Source: Paenibacillus farraposensis (GTDB taxonomy: Bacteria > Bacillota > Bacilli > Paenibacillales > Paenibacillaceae). Taken from it: DNA of 64,000 nucleotides. This document shows, piece by piece, positions 8,165-17,952 of the stretch. A program made the translations under genes and the position numbers. Position 1 is the stretch's first letter. Every line of letters starts with the position of its first letter. The notes below the pieces were generated by a model, which was not told where the DNA came from, made no database searches, and worked only from the letters and a program-made list of their open reading frames with translations. The DNA is taken from NCBI RefSeq assembly GCF_020736845.1, contig NZ_JAFFQR010000064.1, forward strand, positions 503,696 through 567,695. Reading direction: 5' to 3'.

Positions 8165-9574
8165 TTATTCACGATTTAACAAAGATTCTCCGGCAATGCC
8201 AGGCTGAGTCATTTGATATGGGTCCAAAATAATATCCAGCTCTTCCTCGGTCAAGACATTATACAGCAAACACAATTCACGTACCGATTTTCCTGTCGTA
8301 ATGGCCTCGCGAGCAATGCGGGATACGACCTCATATCCAAGGTGGGGATTGAGGGCTGTAATAATGCCTACGCTGTTCTCCACATATTCACGGCACCGCT
8401 CTACATTGGCTTCAATCCCTTCCACACAATGGATGCGGAAGACGCTGAAGCCCTGCTTCATAATTTCCAGCGATTGCAGCAGGTTGTAAACAAGCACAGG
8501 CTCCATTACATTCAGCTCCAGCTGTCCCGCCTCAGAAGCGAGACAGATCGTGTGGTCATTGCCAATGACCTGAAAAGCAATCTGGTTAATGACCTCGCAC
8601 ATGACCGGATTTACCTTGCCTGGCATAATGGATGACCCCGGCTGACGAGCAGGCAAACTCAGCTCACCGAGACCAGCACGTGGACCTGAGGCCATCAGAC
8701 GGATGTCATTAGCTACCTTGGACATGTTCATCATGCAAATTTTCAATGCAGCAGATACTTCGGTGTAGGCATCCGTATTTTGTGTGGCATCAACGAGATT
8801 CTCGTCAGCTTCTAATGGAAAGCCACTGATCTCTGCCAGTACCTCAGCGACACGCTGAATGTACCGACGGTCAGCATTCAGGCCGGTACCGACGGCAGTT
8901 GCGCCCATATTGATCGCCAGCAGATGCTGCTTGGTCGCACGGACACGCTTGATATCACGGCCCAGCACGCGCGCATAGGCCTGGAACTCCTGTCCCAGTC
9001 GAATTGGCACCGCATCCTGCAAGTGGGTCCGGCCCATTTTAATCACACTGTCAAACTCTTTCGCCTTATTGGAAAACGCCTCTTGAAGCTCACTCATGCT
9101 TACCAGCAGCTGGTCAATCATGCTTAATACAGCCAAATGGACTGCTGTAGGGAAAGCATCATTCGTCGATTGCGCCATATTGACATGATTATTGGGACTG
9201 ATCTCCTGATAATCTCCGCGCTGCTTGCCCATCAGTTCCAGTGCCCGGTTTGCAATCACTTCATTTGTGTTCATATTGATAGACGTGCCTGCGCCGCCCT
9301 GAATCGGATCGACGATGAAATGGTCGTGCAGCTTCCCTTGAATGATCTCGTCAGCTGCCTGAATGATGGCCTCTGCTTTGGAACGATGCAAACGAGTCAG
9401 CTCCATATTTACCTTCGCTGCTCCCTTTTTGACGATCGCCATAGCCTTAATCAACTCAGGATGCAACCGTTGGCCTGTAATCGGGAAATTTTCCTTTGCC
9501 CTCATTGTTTGCACACCGTAATAGGCGTCTGATGGCACTTCCTTGGTACCTAGAAAATCATGCTCCAGCCTCAT
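8165..9574 (-). CDS. aspA: Aspartate ammonia-lyase
   Basis: Converts L-aspartate to fumarate and ammonia. The 469 residues match the full family length. Diagnostic segments include the N-terminal LGTKEVPSDAYYGVQT, the DPIQGGAGTSINMNTNEVIA block and the fumarase/aspartase signature GSSIMPGKVNP, which contains the mobile catalytic-serine loop. The ATG has GGAGG 9 nt upstream. It is monocistronic with its own terminator. Fumarate formation would fit the anaerobic respiratory gene content of the window, though no fumarate reductase is seen here. Confidence 0.96.
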   Translation of the reverse strand: MRLEHDFLGTKEVPSDAYYGVQTMRAKENFPITGQRLHPELIKAMAIVKKGAAKVNMELTRLHRSKAEAIIQAADEIIQGKLHDHFIVDPIQGGAGTSINMNTNEVIANRALELMGKQRGDYQEISPNNHVNMAQSTNDAFPTAVHLAVLSMIDQLLVSMSELQEAFSNKAKEFDSVIKMGRTHLQDAVPIRLGQEFQAYARVLGRDIKRVRATKQHLLAINMGATAVGTGLNADRRYIQRVAEVLAEISGFPLEADENLVDATQNTDAYTEVSAALKICMMNMSKVANDIRLMASGPRAGLGELSLPARQPGSSIMPGKVNPVMCEVINQIAFQVIGNDHTICLASEAGQLELNVMEPVLVYNLLQSLEIMKQGFSVFRIHCVEGIEANVERCREYVENSVGIITALNPHLGYEVVSRIAREAITTGKSVRELCLLYNVLTEEELDIILDPYQMTQPGIAGESLLNRE

Positions 9575-9814
9575 ATTCTCAATTCCTCCGCTGTGTGTGT
9601 TACGATCTTTAATCTGGACGAGCTCGAATTTTCATACAGAGACTTTATAGGGTCCCTCTCTTCATTATACGTTCCCATTCCCGTGCTTTTCCAGTTGAAT
9701 TAACGCGGAAAAAGGTTACGCAATTCAATGACAAATTATCATTAACGCCAGCTTCTATAAAGCCGATGGATTCTTACTTTCCACAGCATTCTTTTTTTTC
9801 CACATTGGTTTCAG

Positions 9815-10216
9815 CTATTGTTCTGCCATATAAAACAGCTCCCACAGATGGCCATCCAAATCCTGAAAGCTCCATCCGTACATAAAGCCATGATCCTGAG
9901 GTTCGTTTGAAGGTTTGCCTCCCGCCTGCAAAGCCTTGTGAACAAGCTCGTCCACCTCTGCCCGGCTCTCCACAGATAAAGCGATAATCGCTTCCGTGCT
10001 TTTGGTTGCATCCGAGATTTCTTTTGTAGTGAACTCTTTAAAACGTTCTTCCTCCAGCAGCATGACAAAGATATGCTCACTCACAACCATACAGGTTGTT
10101 TGTTCATCGGTGAACTGAGCATTAAATTCAAATCCGATAGCCGTGAAAAAATCAACGGAGCGCTGCAGATTTTTAACCGGTAAATTCACAAAAATTTGTT
10201 TGGCTGTTACTCCCAT
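9815..10216 (-). CDS. VOC (glyoxalase/bleomycin-resistance fold) family protein
   Basis: 133 residues with two beta-alpha-beta-beta-beta modules. The first begins QIFVNLPVKNLQRSVDFF and the second ends with the typical FQDLDGHLWELFYM strand, where the Glu is a usual metal ligand. GAGGTG lies about 9 nt before the ATG. Members bind a metal and act on small molecules (lactoylglutathione, catechols, antibiotics). The substrate cannot be read from the sequence, and neighbours give no hint. Confidence 0.85.
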   Translation of the reverse strand: MGVTAKQIFVNLPVKNLQRSVDFFTAIGFEFNAQFTDEQTTCMVVSEHIFVMLLEEERFKEFTTKEISDATKSTEAIIALSVESRAEVDELVHKALQAGGKPSNEPQDHGFMYGWSFQDLDGHLWELFYMAEQ

Positions 10217-10331
10217 GACATTTTCACCTCTTCATCCCTCGTAAAATTGAATTTTACACACTGTTTCTCAACAAAAGATAACTTAACTATCGTATAAAGT
10301 CAATCAATCTGACATTTACAGGATTGATCGA

Positions 10332-10490
10332 TTACTCCTTATTTAGCATATCCAAGGTCCGGGATAATACAGTAGCCGTTTCTGCCCTCGTTGTGGATGC
10401 AGTTGGAGCAAAACACCCCTTTTATCTTTGATCTCCCTTTATAATGCCTGCTCCTGACAGGATGTTCATCATTTTGCTCCGCTCCATTCA
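10332..10490 (-). pseudogene. Remnant of an S-layer homology (SLH) repeat behind the nuclease
   Basis: In the same frame as the upstream nuclease, past its TAG stop, the translation reads AGIIKGDQR, a stop, GCFAPTAS and then TRAETATVLSRTLDML before ending in TAA at 10332-10334. This is the second half of an SLH repeat (GxxxGxxxxxFxPxxxxTRAEAA). Stops at 10491 (TAG, then TGA) and in the repeat prevent translation, and the rest of the usual three-repeat module is missing. The nuclease gene was probably once longer and surface-anchored through this domain. Confidence 0.7.
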
Positions 10491-12602
10491 CTACTGCCTT
10501 GACGTCACTACATTTGAATTGGATGGGCTGCTTTTGTTCCAATCATCATCGGATGTCTGACTCTGTCTATTGGCACGACCATTAGCACTGCCGCTGCTGC
10601 CGTTCCCGGTATTGTCGTTCCCTTCGTTATGCTGCTGTTCCTCATCATCGTCGTCCTTGCGTCCGCCTCTACCGTTTGTTGGCGGTTGGTCTGTTTTGCG
10701 CGGCAAACCGATTTGGGCAACCAGCGGGTCATGATCGCTTACCCGTCCGTCCGCCGCACTAAAATCTGCATTGATGTGAACGATGCCCAGCACGGATGTT
10801 GCACGCAGGGACGCGCTGACCAGTATGTGATCTAGTGTCTGCGAATTCCCTTCATAAATATAGGAGTATCGCTCCTTTTCATCCATCTTGTCGATCAGGT
10901 TGGTCAATTCCTGTCCCCGCAGCAAAGTCAATGTTTGAGAGAATTGAAAATCATTTAAATCCCCGAGCACTACTATATTAGCCTTGGGATTTACCTGCAG
11001 TACCGACTTCACAAAGCCATTTACAATCCCCGCAATCTTCGCCCGCTGTATTTCGCTGCTTCGCACAGGCGGCTGAGCCCCTCCAAATGGCGCCTGATCG
11101 CCTCCTTTGGAATTAAAATGGTTTGCAACCACCATCACCTGCTGACCTCCAAACTCAAACTCGGCGGCCAACGGCTTCCGTGAATCATCAAATGCTGCAT
11201 TCAAGGGATCAATGCGACCCGGATTGAGAGACAGTCCCCGGGCATTGTAAGTGACAGACGTCACTGCATCGCCCTTAGGCTTGTCCGTCAGCGTGACACG
11301 TTGCGGGTTGTAGAGAAAACCGACCCGAATGTTACCGCCGGGGGCGCCGCCATCCTTATTATTTTCAGGTGCAATATCCGTAAAAGCATACTCCGGTCCT
11401 CCATGGGAACGAATGGCTTCAATTAGCACACGAAAGCTTTTGGAAGCGTCTGTGGTGCCATCATCCTTCTCACCGTTATTGTCTTGAACCTCCAGCAGAC
11501 CTATGATGTCCGGGTGATTCAAATTTACAACGATGGCCTGTCCAAGCTGACCAATCCGTTTTCCATCACCGGGATCAAAGTTTTCCACATTAAAGGAAGC
11601 GACTGTCAGCTTGCGATCATCTTGCTTCAGACTCGTGCTGGCTGGCTGGAGACCGCCCGGTATAATATCTGGCAGCCGCTCCGGCAACAGCTTGTAGTTG
11701 CTGAAGCTGTAGCTGACAATCCCCGTGACGGGCCCGGCAAAACGATCCCCTGTTTTCACCGGGACCGAAGGCTTCCCGTTAATCAAAATTCGCTGCGGAT
11801 TCAGACTTCTGTCTGTCAGCATGAGTCCGCCCGCCTTGGTCAGCACCTCGCCTGTGTTCGATCCGTTATCAATCCTGACCGGAATTTCATACCCATAAGG
11901 TCCGATCACAGTCGCATCGTCGAGTTCTACACGCATCGCTTCCAGACTTTCGAAAAAGTCCAGGCCATCCTCCTGAGGATCAAACTCCGCCATTCCATCA
12001 TTATCGACAACCGCCGTTGGCATCACACGTCCATGCTTCCCAAGCAGAACCGGAGTCGGCAGCGGACGATCCTTGGCAACCACCGTTACTGAAGAGGCGA
12101 CTATTTCTGTAGTGGTCAGGTCGATGGGCTTGCTGGCATAGGTTTTTTCCATATACTCCTTCACCGAGCCGCTAACCCGTACCTCATCACCAGGCTTTAC
12201 ACCACTGCCAGGCTTGTACACTAAAATAGCCTCGGATGTTTTTTCATCCTGATCTACGTGATCATCCGCCTCTTGCATATAGAAGCTGCTTCCCTTTACC
12301 ATCGTAACAATGCCTTCAACCTCTGCTACCTTTTGTCTCTCATACGGTGAACGGTGGGCTGCTCCCTGAATGTCGTGGATGCGAAGCTTTTTCGGCAAAT
12401 TGACTTCTTGATAAACGTTTGTCCCAACCGTTACAGGCCTTTGCAGCGCTTCCTGTTCGAGCAAAGGTGCAGGCTCTGCTTCAGCTCTTCCACCACATAA
12501 CCATCCCGTTCCTCCCGAAAACACCAGTATGGTACTGAGCCAAACCATTCCAAGACCTTTTAATTTTTTGGATAACATTGTTTCTATGTAGGCTTGCTTC
12601 AA
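10491..12602 (-). CDS. Secreted endonuclease/exonuclease/phosphatase-fold nuclease with OB domain
   Basis: 703 residues. A signal peptide spans about residues 1-40 (KKLKGLGMVWLSTILVFSGG). An OB-fold region follows near residues 75-170 (VEGIVTMVKGSSFYMQE to VRVSGSVKEYM), as in YhcR-type nucleases. The metal-dependent nuclease domain starts at LTVASFNVENFDP and includes VVANHFNSKGG, VVLGDLNDFQ and SDHDPLVAQI, which hold catalytic Asn, Asp and His residues. The tail is Asp/Glu/Asn/Gly/Ser-rich and disordered. The start is TTG behind GAGGAG. It likely degrades extracellular DNA or nucleotides. The C-terminus seems to have lost its SLH anchor (remnant at 10332-10490), so the product is probably released. 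Confidence 0.88.
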   Translation of the reverse strand: MKQAYIETMLSKKLKGLGMVWLSTILVFSGGTGWLCGGRAEAEPAPLLEQEALQRPVTVGTNVYQEVNLPKKLRIHDIQGAAHRSPYERQKVAEVEGIVTMVKGSSFYMQEADDHVDQDEKTSEAILVYKPGSGVKPGDEVRVSGSVKEYMEKTYASKPIDLTTTEIVASSVTVVAKDRPLPTPVLLGKHGRVMPTAVVDNDGMAEFDPQEDGLDFFESLEAMRVELDDATVIGPYGYEIPVRIDNGSNTGEVLTKAGGLMLTDRSLNPQRILINGKPSVPVKTGDRFAGPVTGIVSYSFSNYKLLPERLPDIIPGGLQPASTSLKQDDRKLTVASFNVENFDPGDGKRIGQLGQAIVVNLNHPDIIGLLEVQDNNGEKDDGTTDASKSFRVLIEAIRSHGGPEYAFTDIAPENNKDGGAPGGNIRVGFLYNPQRVTLTDKPKGDAVTSVTYNARGLSLNPGRIDPLNAAFDDSRKPLAAEFEFGGQQVMVVANHFNSKGGDQAPFGGAQPPVRSSEIQRAKIAGIVNGFVKSVLQVNPKANIVVLGDLNDFQFSQTLTLLRGQELTNLIDKMDEKERYSYIYEGNSQTLDHILVSASLRATSVLGIVHINADFSAADGRVSDHDPLVAQIGLPRKTDQPPTNGRGGRKDDDDEEQQHNEGNDNTGNGSSGSANGRANRQSQTSDDDWNKSSPSNSNVVTSRQ

Positions 12603-12716
12603 AAGGGCTCACTCCTCTCATTTTTTGATTTGATTACGCTTACAATATAAGTCATCATTTAAGATAACATAAATTAGTCAATCCCGTATCTGAATTATGT
12701 AAAAATGAATTTTTTC

Positions 12717-12744
12717 TTGCCGTAGCAAAATCAGATCATATTAT
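12717..12744 (+). promoter_or_regulatory. Candidate patA promoter
   Basis: TTGCCG (12717-12722) and TATTAT (12739-12744) are separated by 16 nt, 42 bp upstream of patA. Confidence 0.4.
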
Positions 12745-12785
12745 TGTAAACTTGTTCTAATACAGAAAAAGGTGGCACACACGCT

Positions 12786-13949
12786 ATGGAGCATTTGCTT
12801 AATGATCAGGTTAAAAACATTCAAATCAGCGGTATCCGCAAAATCGCCAACAAGGTGGCCGCATTGCCCGGAACCCTGTCCTTAACGATTGGACAGCCGG
12901 ATTTCCCTACTCCTGCGCATATTATGGAAGCCGCCCATCGGACGATTAACGAAGGACGCACCTCATATACGCCTAACCCCGGACTACCCGAGTTACGAGA
13001 GGCCGCAGCTGCGTTTGTGGCTCATAAATACGGGCTGAATTACCGTGGACAGGATGAGGTGATCGTAACAAACGGTGCCAGTGAAGCGCTGGATATTACC
13101 TTGCGCACGATTTTATCACCCGGCGATGAAGTCATTCTGCCTGTACCGATCTATCCGGGATACGAGCCGTTGATCCGTTTGTCAGGCGGTATTCCCGTGT
13201 TCGCCGATACCCGCAGCAGCGACTTCAAGCTTACCGCTGAGGTGCTGAAGCCTTACCTGACCGAGCGGACAAAAGCAGTCATCCTCGGCTACCCATCGAA
13301 TCCGACCGGGCGGGTAATGAGTCGTGAAGAGTTGGAAGCAGTCGCGGAATTGCTGAAGGGACGTGATCTGTTTGTCATTTCAGATGAAATTTACAGCGAG
13401 CTGATTTACGACTTACCCCACGTATCCATTGCGGCTCTTCCGGGTATGCGGGAACGCACTATCGTCATCAACGGTTTGTCCAAATCGCATTCCATGACAG
13501 GCTGGCGTATCGGGTTCACACTTGCGCCTGCTGAAATTACACAGCACATGGTCAAGGTACATCAGTACAACGTGACCTGTGCCAGTTCGATCAGCCAATA
13601 TGCAGCGCTGGAAGCTCTGACCGCCGGTGTGGATGATGCACTTCCGATGCGCGAAGAGTACCGCAAGCGACGTGACTATGTGCATGAAAGGCTGACAGAC
13701 ATGGGGATTCCGCTCGAGAAACCCGAAGGGGCCTTTTATCTGTTCCCTTCCATCGCCCATTTTGGATTAAGTTCGATGGATTTCACCTTGAAGCTGCTGA
13801 AAGAGCATGGAGTGGCTGTCGTACCGGGCGATGCTTTTTCCTCCTATGGTGAAGGATACATTCGCTTGTCCTACGCTTACGGACAGGATGTGCTTGAACA
13901 AGGGCTGGATAAAATAGAGCGGTTTGCTAGAAGAATTGTAGGGAGTTAA
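12786..13949 (+). CDS. patA: N-acetyl-L,L-diaminopimelate aminotransferase (PatA-like)
   Basis: PLP-dependent class I aminotransferase of 387 residues. The N-terminus (MEHLLNDQVKNIQISGIRK) closely follows Bacillus PatA, and SLTIGQPDFPTP, TSYTPNPGL, GYPSNPTGR and the Schiff-base lysine in NGLSKSHSMTGWR are in place. PatA acts between DapH and DapL in the acetylase branch of lysine/diaminopimelate synthesis. Both partners are encoded at 19.9-22.0 kb, which supports the assignment. The ATG follows AAAGGTGG. A related role as a general aromatic or methionine aminotransferase cannot be excluded. Confidence 0.85.
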   Translation: MEHLLNDQVKNIQISGIRKIANKVAALPGTLSLTIGQPDFPTPAHIMEAAHRTINEGRTSYTPNPGLPELREAAAAFVAHKYGLNYRGQDEVIVTNGASEALDITLRTILSPGDEVILPVPIYPGYEPLIRLSGGIPVFADTRSSDFKLTAEVLKPYLTERTKAVILGYPSNPTGRVMSREELEAVAELLKGRDLFVISDEIYSELIYDLPHVSIAALPGMRERTIVINGLSKSHSMTGWRIGFTLAPAEITQHMVKVHQYNVTCASSISQYAALEALTAGVDDALPMREEYRKRRDYVHERLTDMGIPLEKPEGAFYLFPSIAHFGLSSMDFTLKLLKEHGVAVVPGDAFSSYGEGYIRLSYAYGQDVLEQGLDKIERFARRIVGS

Positions 13950-14189
13950 GGTGGGGAGAGGCGCTACGCGTCCATTTGATCTTCCGATTGCTGTTGCTGG
14001 GGGATTCTTTGGATTGTATAAAACATTTATAGATAAGAATCCCACAGCAAAGGCGACCGCTCCACTTCTCCAGATTCAAATGGCCCGCTTCGCTACTCCC
14101 CGCCTTAAAGTCCCTCAAATCTCTAACATGTGTGCAGTGTAAGGGAAAGAGGTAGATACTTAACTAAACCGCGTTAACTTAACCTTTGT

Positions 14190-14620
14190 GAACAAATTAA
14201 AGCTCCTTGGCAACCACATTTGCTTATGATATTCCTCTATTTTTCTATTAATTCATTGAATATTTCTCTATCTTCGGAAAGTAAAGTCGGAAATCCGTTT
14301 CTTTTGCTCGTATGTGTTGGTACTTGAATCCAATTTAATAAAGCTATTTTCACCAATCACATATACAATATTTTTTTTATCTTATAAGACAAAACGTTAT
14401 CAATCACTGAATTTGGAGCTTCAATTTGATGAGTGTATTATTGGAGGCTCACCTGATCCTCCTCCTCTGTATATCTGAAAAGTCCCATCGCCAAAAAACT
14501 CTAACGTATCTTTGCCATAAGGGTACTTGCGTATCGTATCGTTTCCTGAATTTGACAATAAAATTAAAATTGTAGCTATAACTAGTAGAGAGATCAGATA
14601 AAGATATATCTACGCTTCAT
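14190..14620 (-). pseudogene. Decayed gene for a small membrane-anchored protein
   Basis: An ATG at 14618-14620 behind GAGGTG opens MKRRYIFI and stops, but one base shift away the reading continues as a transmembrane helix (LISLLVIATILILLS) and a soluble part containing IRKYPYGKDTLEFFGDGTFQ. After another stop, further coding-like pieces appear in changing frames (YVIGENSFIKLDSS, LSEDREIFNELIEK). At least two frameshifts are needed, so it is inactive. The family is unknown. It is the third gene of the decayed unit 14190-15779. Confidence 0.5.
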
Positions 14621-15060
14621 CTGCAAATTACACCTCACTTCTAAGCTTTTCTTGTATTCAGTTACTGTAACAAAAGATGTATACTCATTGAGTGTTCCCC
14701 ATGATTCCATTATATTTGTTAGATTGGCCGCAGCCCAACCGAGTTTGTTGTCCCCAGTAAACATTTGTTTAAAATTAAACTCGAAATTATATTTATCATA
14801 ATATATTGTAGTAATCTTCCATTGCCCGTTTACATATGTTCCCTCTATTTTGTACTTCATTTTATGAAAAGCATTATATAAATCTCTATCACTCTCAATT
14901 GCAATAGAATCATTACTTGAAAAACTTCTAACTTTTTTATCGTTAGCTTTTTGAACTGCTTTATCAATTACGTACATATTATGTTCTTTAGATTTTTTAA
15001 CTTGCTGCGCCTCATATGACACTCGTTAAAGTTTAAATTCCCTGGTCTGTAATCAAGTGA
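14594..15060 (-). pseudogene. Decayed hypothetical protein
   Basis: The open part (14594-15022, GTG start) encodes about 142 residues with YDKYNFEFNFKQMF and LGWAAANLTNIMESWGTLNE, a beta-rich then helical pattern. Immediately upstream another frame reads DYRPGNLNFN and would join it after a small frameshift near 15025. It lies between two other broken genes of the same orientation. No family recognised. A downstream GTG restart is possible, so a truncated product cannot be excluded. Confidence 0.45.
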
Positions 15061-15063
15061 ATG

Positions 15064-15779
15064 TTAAAGTAAATTGGCTGTGATGTCTCCGTACTTCTTT
15101 CGCGTTATAGGAACAGCTACTAATGTAAATGCTTTACGATCAGGATAATGTATTACAGTGTCTGTCGAATCTTTTATCTGTTCTTCACCTCGCACCCAAG
15201 TCTTTTCTAGTTCTACCATCGGATTTTCAAACGGAAAAGTATTATTTCCTGCATACACTAACATATTCTTACTATATGCGCCTTCCAGTACTTTTTGCGA
15301 GACATCAGACTGATCCTTTTCTCTTGTTTCCTTAGGTTCTAACTGAGGATTGTATTGAATTTTTCCCAATTGATCTTCTTTTTGTTTTAAAACAAGTTCA
15401 AACTCAAGGATCTCTTTGCTGGTATCAATCTGTTCTTGATACTCATCTACGTAAGCGTGTGTAAACGTAATATCTCGAATTGTGTTTTCATTTCTCACGA
15501 TTTGGATATTACATTTGCGATAGTAATCCTCAGTATCAGGTTTATATTCTGTGTTTGCCCATGTGTACAGCATGTTGGAATTATCCGCATTGTCCACAAC
15601 TGAAGGAAGCGAATGAAGCGGAATTTTGCTTCGAATATGTAGCGAATGAGTCAAGTTTGGAGACTTAGCTGAAAGGTTTATGGAACTATTATTTTATAAG
15701 TAAAGCCAATGATCTCACCTTTTACAAACTCGATCGGCTCACCACCGGATTTGCGTTCTATTCTTAATGAAATGCTCAT
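15064..15779 (-). pseudogene. Frameshifted hypothetical protein (about 230 residues if repaired)
   Basis: A clear start (ATG at 15777-15779 behind GGAGGAG) gives MSISLRIERKSGGEPIEF and VKGEIIGFTYK, then a stop at 15678. From about 15690 a second frame continues as NLSAKSPNLTHSLHI and stays open to 15064, ending YGDITANLL. A single-base change in the A-rich stretch near 15690-15700 explains the break. The long C-terminal part has a KTWVRGEEQ segment and no membrane helix. I do not recognise the family. A base-calling error is an alternative to true decay. Confidence 0.55.
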
Positions 15780-15873
15780 TGAAGTAATCTCCTCCGTTAA
15801 TTTAATCTAGCTCTATAGGAAAAATTTATAAAAAACTAATTTCCAAACATATTTTCAACTTGATATCGGACGT

Positions 15874-15937
15874 AAAAAATCCCTTTTGAGTACAAGACAG
15901 TAAGGGGATTTATTCCAAACTGTCTACTCAAAAGGGA
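15874..15937 (-). terminator. potABCD terminator
   Basis: TCCCTTTTGAGTA (15880-15892) pairs with TACTCAAAAGGGA (15925-15937), with a further GACAGT/ACTGTC pair inside, followed on the minus strand by TTTTTT. It lies about 120 bp after potD. Confidence 0.8.
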
Positions 15938-16060
15938 CAATAACAAACCACCCATACAAGTGATTCAACGGCCTGATTGCTCTTCCTCTACTCCCTCTCA
16001 CCTCGGTGTGGGATTCATGAGTGCGTTGCTTTAAGCACGACCTGATTCCACGCCGCTCTC

Positions 16061-17134
16061 CTATTTTAAATGCATTTTGAATTGCAGGAATAGTTCATTA
16101 TATTGAGCCAGCATCCGCTTGCCAAGATTGTCATACACCTCTAGCTTATCCGTAATTTCGGACGGAGGGTAGAATCTCTCATCCCCAGAAATATCTGCAG
16201 GCAGCAGCTTTTTACCGTCTTTGTTAGGGGTGGAGTAGCCTACAAACTCGGCGTTTTGAGCCGCTACATCCGGCTGCATCATAAAATTGATGAACTTATG
16301 AGCCGCATCCACATGGGTAGCTGTTTTAGGAATAACCATGTTATCAAACCACAGGTTGGAGCCTTCATTCGGCACGATATAATCCAGCTTGTCGTTCTGG
16401 TCCATGATCTCGGACGCATCGCCGGACCATACAACCCCCGCAGCAGCTTCCTCGTTTGCCAGTAGCATTTTAATTTCGTCACCGACAACAGCCTTGACAT
16501 TGGGTGCCAGCTTCTCCAGCTTCGCCAAAGCCTGCTGCAAATGCGCCTTGTTCGTATCATTCAAGGAATAGTGGAGACTGTTCAGCGACATCCCCATAAT
16601 TTCCCTAGCTCCATCGACCAGCAGCAAATTGTTGCGCAGCTTCGGATTCCACAGGCCATCCCAGCTGTGAAAATCAATTCCTTTGGTTAGTTCCGGGTTA
16701 AACACAATCCCGACAGTCCCCCAAAAATACGGAACCGAGTATTCGTTGTTCGGGTCAAATGAAAGATTCAGAAAATGAGCATCCACATGCTTCAAATTCG
16801 GCAGCTTGCTGTGATCCAGTGGAAGCAAAAGGTGCTCCTGCTTCATTTTAGCCAGCGCATACTCCGAAGGAACCGCTACATCAAACGAGGTCCCACCCTG
16901 CTCGATTTTTGTCAGCATCGCCTCATTGGAGTCAAATGTCTGATAAATGACGGTAATCCCCGTCTCCTTCTGAAACCTTTCCAGCAGCTCAGGATCAATG
17001 TAGTCTCCCCAGTTGTACACCGTCAGCGTGTTACCGCCTGAATAGCCCTGACTGGAGTTAAGCCAAGCAGCCACCCCCATCAGACTGAACGAGATGATAA
17101 AAATGGAGAGAAACACACGCACAAGCGACTTCAT
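16061..17134 (-). CDS. potD: Spermidine/putrescine ABC transporter, substrate-binding protein
   Basis: Extracellular polyamine-binding component, 357 residues. A hydrophobic N-terminus (VRVFLSIFIISFSLMGVAAWL) is followed directly by the PotD signature LTVYNWGDYIDPELLERF and later VPYFWGTVGIVFNP. No lipobox Cys is seen, so it may stay attached by its N-terminal helix rather than by lipid. The start overlaps the potC stop (ATGA). It is the last gene of potABCD. Confidence 0.92.
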   Translation of the reverse strand: MKSLVRVFLSIFIISFSLMGVAAWLNSSQGYSGGNTLTVYNWGDYIDPELLERFQKETGITVIYQTFDSNEAMLTKIEQGGTSFDVAVPSEYALAKMKQEHLLLPLDHSKLPNLKHVDAHFLNLSFDPNNEYSVPYFWGTVGIVFNPELTKGIDFHSWDGLWNPKLRNNLLLVDGAREIMGMSLNSLHYSLNDTNKAHLQQALAKLEKLAPNVKAVVGDEIKMLLANEEAAAGVVWSGDASEIMDQNDKLDYIVPNEGSNLWFDNMVIPKTATHVDAAHKFINFMMQPDVAAQNAEFVGYSTPNKDGKKLLPADISGDERFYPPSEITDKLEVYDNLGKRMLAQYNELFLQFKMHLK

Positions 17135-17952
17135 CTAGGCACCCCCATTTCCGCCGCAGGCTCTTTTTTCCCGTTACGGTTTGCCTTGCGCATAATAAAG
17201 TAATAGCCCACCACCAGCAGCACCGTAAACAGGAAAATGAGCGTGGACAACGCATTGATGGACAAGGAAACCCCTTGGCGGGCCCGTGAGTAAATTTCTA
17301 CCGATAAGGTCGAATAGCCGCTGCCTGTCACAAAAAAGGTTACCGCAAAATCATCCAGCGAATAGGTTAACGCCATAAAAAAGCCCGCATAAATCCCTGG
17401 CTTGATAAAGGGTAAAATCACCTTGGTCAGTACATCCATCCGACTGGCGCCCAAATCACGCGCGGCGTCGACCAGAGACGGACTCATTTCCTGCAGCCGC
17501 GGCAAAATCATAATGACCGCAATCGGCACACTAAATGCAATATGGGATAACAATACCGAGTAGAAGCCCAGCTTGATTCCAGCCATCGTGAATAAAATGA
17601 GGAAGGACGCGCCAATGATGACGTCCGGGTTCACGATCAGCACATTGTTGAGCGACAGCAGTGTATGTTTGACCCGACGATTCTGCATCTGGTGAATAGC
17701 CAGCGCTCCCATGATGCCGATCATTGTAGCCAACGCAGACGACAGCAGCGCGATCACCAAGGTGTTAATAACAATAATGATCAAGCGGGTGTCTGCAAAC
17801 ACCTCTTTATAGTATTGGAGCGTAAACCCTTCAAACTTATGCATCGTCCCGCCGCTATTGAAGGAATAGTACATCAGATACAAAATGGGTGCGTACAGCA
17901 CGAGAAAGACGATTACCAAATACATATTCCCGAATCGATTTTTATTTGTCAT
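17131..17952 (-). CDS. potC: Spermidine/putrescine ABC transporter permease PotC
   Basis: 273-residue inner-membrane permease with about six helices and the cytoplasmic EAA-type loop ([20 protein letters not shown]) that contacts PotA. The ATG at 17952 has GGAGGG 7 nt upstream, so the longer frame beginning further upstream is not used. It overlaps the potB end by 11 bp and the potD start by 4 bp, consistent with translational coupling. Confidence 0.92.
   Translation of the reverse strand: MTNKNRFGNMYLVIVFLVLYAPILYLMYYSFNSGGTMHKFEGFTLQYYKEVFADTRLIIIVINTLVIALLSSALATMIGIMGALAIHQMQNRRVKHTLLSLNNVLIVNPDVIIGASFLILFTMAGIKLGFYSVLLSHIAFSVPIAVIMILPRLQEMSPSLVDAARDLGASRMDVLTKVILPFIKPGIYAGFFMALTYSLDDFAVTFFVTGSGYSTLSVEIYSRARQGVSLSINALSTLIFLFTVLLVVGYYFIMRKANRNGKKEPAAEMGVPR

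Noticed and set aside
9811..10080. 89-codon frame inside the VOC gene
   Set aside because: Shadow frame of a well-supported gene with Cys/Trp/Arg-rich composition.
13951..14142. 63-codon plus-strand frame after patA
   Set aside because: No clear ribosome site, no recognisable pattern, and overlapping frames on the other strand look equally random.
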